This document shows positions 22,202 through 23,288 of a DNA stretch of 23,288 nucleotides, piece by piece. A program made the translations under genes and the position numbers. Numbering within the stretch: the first letter of the stretch is position 1; every line of letters begins with the position of its first letter. Below the pieces are notes generated by a model. It saw only the letters and a list, made by a program, of their open reading frames with translations, did no database searches and was not told the DNA's origin. The stretch is from Burkholderiaceae bacterium (GTDB lineage: Bacteria; Pseudomonadota; Gammaproteobacteria; Burkholderiales; Burkholderiaceae), in the NCBI GenBank assembly GCA_947373615.1, contig CANBYN010000007.1:1-23288 (forward strand). The letters are read 5' to 3'.

Positions 22202-22535
22202 AGTAACTCTTGCAGGTCAAAAAATTACTTTAGCTACCAGCAGTGAGCACGAACCTCTGCTTCGCGCAGCTTGCGTTTTGGTTGATGAACAAATTCAGCT
22301 GGCTATCGGTGGTGGTAACCGTAGCATAGAACGTGCAAGCATGATGGCGGCACTCAAAATTGCAGGCGATCTTATTACCCTTCAGAAAAATCAATCACAT
22401 CAAAGCGCTTCCTCTAATGTTAGTACAGGTGAAGTTGTGCGCCTTCAAGCAGAGATTCGCGCACTGGAGGATCAAGTCGATACTTTGATGCAAACCCTTT
22501 CCCTGCCTGGTTCGCCAAGGCCAATAGTTCCTTGA
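22182..22535 (+). CDS. zapA: Cell division protein ZapA
   Basis: ZapA promotes bundling of FtsZ filaments at the division site. From GTG 22182 it has 117 residues, beginning MSQQRIEVTLAGQKITLAT; the family begins with just such a 'v.I.Gk.y.l...eee..l' strand, followed by 'AACVLVDEQI', the long 'RASMMAALKIAGDLITLQ' helix and a C-terminal coiled coil. I chose the GTG because AGAGG (22171-22175) precedes it; a longer in-frame ATG at 22119 would add 21 residues not seen in the family. The last 12 or so codons lie within the predicted 5' arm of 6S RNA. Confidence 0.9.
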   Translation: MSQQRIEVTLAGQKITLATSSEHEPLLRAACVLVDEQIQLAIGGGNRSIERASMMAALKIAGDLITLQKNQSHQSASSNVSTGEVVRLQAEIRALEDQVDTLMQTLSLPGSPRPIVP

Positions 22536-22715
22536 ACCGATGCGCAAGCATCAGGAACGATCTTTACCTTGTGGGCGTGAGCGTTTTGAAGGAATACAGT
22601 GCCAACTTAGACTTGGTTACTCCCTGGACCTCTTAATGCACCCGAAACAGAGTAGCCGTTCCACCTTGAACCTTAGGGTTCAGGATGACGGCCTAGCGGC
22701 TAAGGCGGGGAATTC
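22498..22715 (+). ncRNA. ssrS: 6S RNA
   Basis: 6S RNA mimics an open promoter and binds the RNA polymerase sigma-70 holoenzyme in stationary phase. The 3' half CACCTTGAACC..AGGGTTCA, then GACGGCCTAGCGGC and GGCGGGGAATTC, matches the E. coli 3' half (CACCUUGAACC..AGGGUUCA, ACAGCCUGCGGCGGC, GGAGAUUC). The 5' side TTCGCCAAGGCC and CCTTGAACCGAT matches E. coli UUCGCAAGCGGGCC and CCCUGAGCCGAU. The two ends pair with each other as the terminal stem. Position after zapA is the usual one. The ends are estimates. At about 218 nt it is longer than E. coli 6S (184), the extra bases being in the distal arm. Confidence 0.87.
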
Positions 22716-23288
22716 ATGTTAATTAGCGATATTGCAATGCTCTTACTATGTGGGAGCATCTCAGGATTTTTAGCGGGCCTGCTTGGCATTGGGGGTGGCA
22801 TGATTCTCGTTCCCTTCATGATTTTGGTTTTCAATCATTTGGGTTTTAGCCAAGAAGTGATTGTTCATATGGCAATTGCAACTGGCATGGCAACCATTTT
22901 ATTTACGACTTCCTCGGCAATCTTTGCTCATCACAAACATGGCTCCATCGATTGGAAGCTCGTTGCATCTTTAAGTCCTGGCATGATTTTTGGGGGACTA
23001 GTTGGTGGGAGCGAGCTTTTTGAAGCCATCAAAACTTCTTGGCTATCTTTGTTTTTTGCGGTCTTTATTGTGTATACCTCTACTCAAATGTTGCTAAATA
23101 AAAAACCAAAGGCTGGCAGAGAGTTGCCAGGTCCGATTGGCCTATTTTCGTTTGGAACATTCTCTGGGGCATTGGCTAGCCTTGTAGGTGCTGGTGGCGC
23201 CTTTATCACCATCCCATTCATGCTCTGGTGTAATGTGAAGCCGCACACTGCGATGGCCTCATCCTCTGGTCTTGGACTTCCTGTAGCT
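22716..23288 (+). CDS. TauE/SafE-family permease (partial, 3' end outside window)
   Basis: The frame is open for 191 codons from ATG 22716 to the window edge. The protein starts MLISDIAMLLLCGSISGFLA and then has the hallmark 'GLLGIGGGMILVPFMILV' (21-38), with a second half-repeat 'ASLVGAGGAFITIPFML'. About five membrane segments are visible. TauE/SafE proteins export or exchange sulfite, sulfoacetate or other small organosulfur or organic anions; the substrate is unknown here. GGGGA, eight bases ahead of the ATG, serves as ribosome site and lies inside the 3' arm of 6S RNA. Confidence 0.88.
   Translation, partial: MLISDIAMLLLCGSISGFLAGLLGIGGGMILVPFMILVFNHLGFSQEVIVHMAIATGMATILFTTSSAIFAHHKHGSIDWKLVASLSPGMIFGGLVGGSELFEAIKTSWLSLFFAVFIVYTSTQMLLNKKPKAGRELPGPIGLFSFGTFSGALASLVGAGGAFITIPFMLWCNVKPHTAMASSSGLGLPVA

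Noticed and set aside
22540..22722. 60-codon open frame after zapA
   Set aside because: It lies within 6S RNA, has no protein-like composition and no ribosome site.
1..23288. CRISPR arrays, insertion sequences, prophage or toxin-antitoxin modules
   Set aside because: No regularly spaced repeats, transposase or integrase motifs, or paired small toxin-antitoxin genes were seen; the window reads as ordinary chromosomal sequence.

Overview
The window looks like a chromosomal segment of a small-genome, moderate-GC betaproteobacterium of the Burkholderiaceae, most likely Polynucleobacter or a close relative. This rests on gene content and order (DUF3460-scpA-panC with 4-8 base overlaps; a coiled-coil gene, zapA, then 6S RNA), tight packing, and protein sequences that read as betaproteobacterial. 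The species call is inference. No insertion sequences, CRISPR arrays, tRNAs or rRNAs were seen.

Layout. 1-2263 (+): the tail of an argininosuccinate-lyase-like gene, then the small (DctQ) and large (DctM) membrane subunits of a TRAP transporter. 2278-6916 (-): a compact run, read right to left, of fdhD (formate dehydrogenase sulfurtransferase), dcd (dCTP deaminase), an inward-rectifier K+ channel and an arginine/lysine/ornithine decarboxylase. 7070-10737 (+): metG, then DUF3460-scpA-panC. 10864-18627 (-): an oxalate/formyl-CoA region read right to left: oxc, frc (copy 2), a single-domain PAS protein, frc (copy 1), a formyltransferase resembling the hydrolase domain of 10-formyl-THF dehydrogenase, and an exported YtcJ-type amidohydrolase. 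18832-19449 (-): a Crp/Fnr-family regulator just upstream of oxc. 19488-21886 (+): a cobalamin riboswitch and a BtuB-like TonB receptor. 21914-23288 (+): a ZapB-like coiled-coil gene, zapA, 6S RNA and the start of a TauE/SafE permease.

How the genes fit together. Oxc and Frc form the classical oxalate cycle: Frc makes oxalyl-CoA from formyl-CoA and oxalate, Oxc decarboxylates it back to formyl-CoA, and formate is released. FdhD, about 9 kb away, matures formate dehydrogenase, which would oxidise that formate. The formyltransferase, one base from frc copy 1, suggests a link between formyl-CoA or formate and the folate one-carbon pool.

The most notable signal is regulatory. The Crp/Fnr protein carries an Fnr-like E-T-L-S-R recognition helix. 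A perfect TTGAC-N4-GTCAA palindrome lies exactly 41.5 bases upstream of the start predicted by a TAGTAT -10 element before oxc. A second, weaker Fnr-like box (TGAT-N4-ATCA) lies exactly 41.5 bases upstream of the start predicted for the btuB riboswitch transcript, and also overlaps the regulator's own promoter. I infer a small regulon joining oxalate catabolism, B12 uptake and autoregulation. The PAS protein has a histidine where FixL binds heme, so a gas or redox input is possible but unproven.
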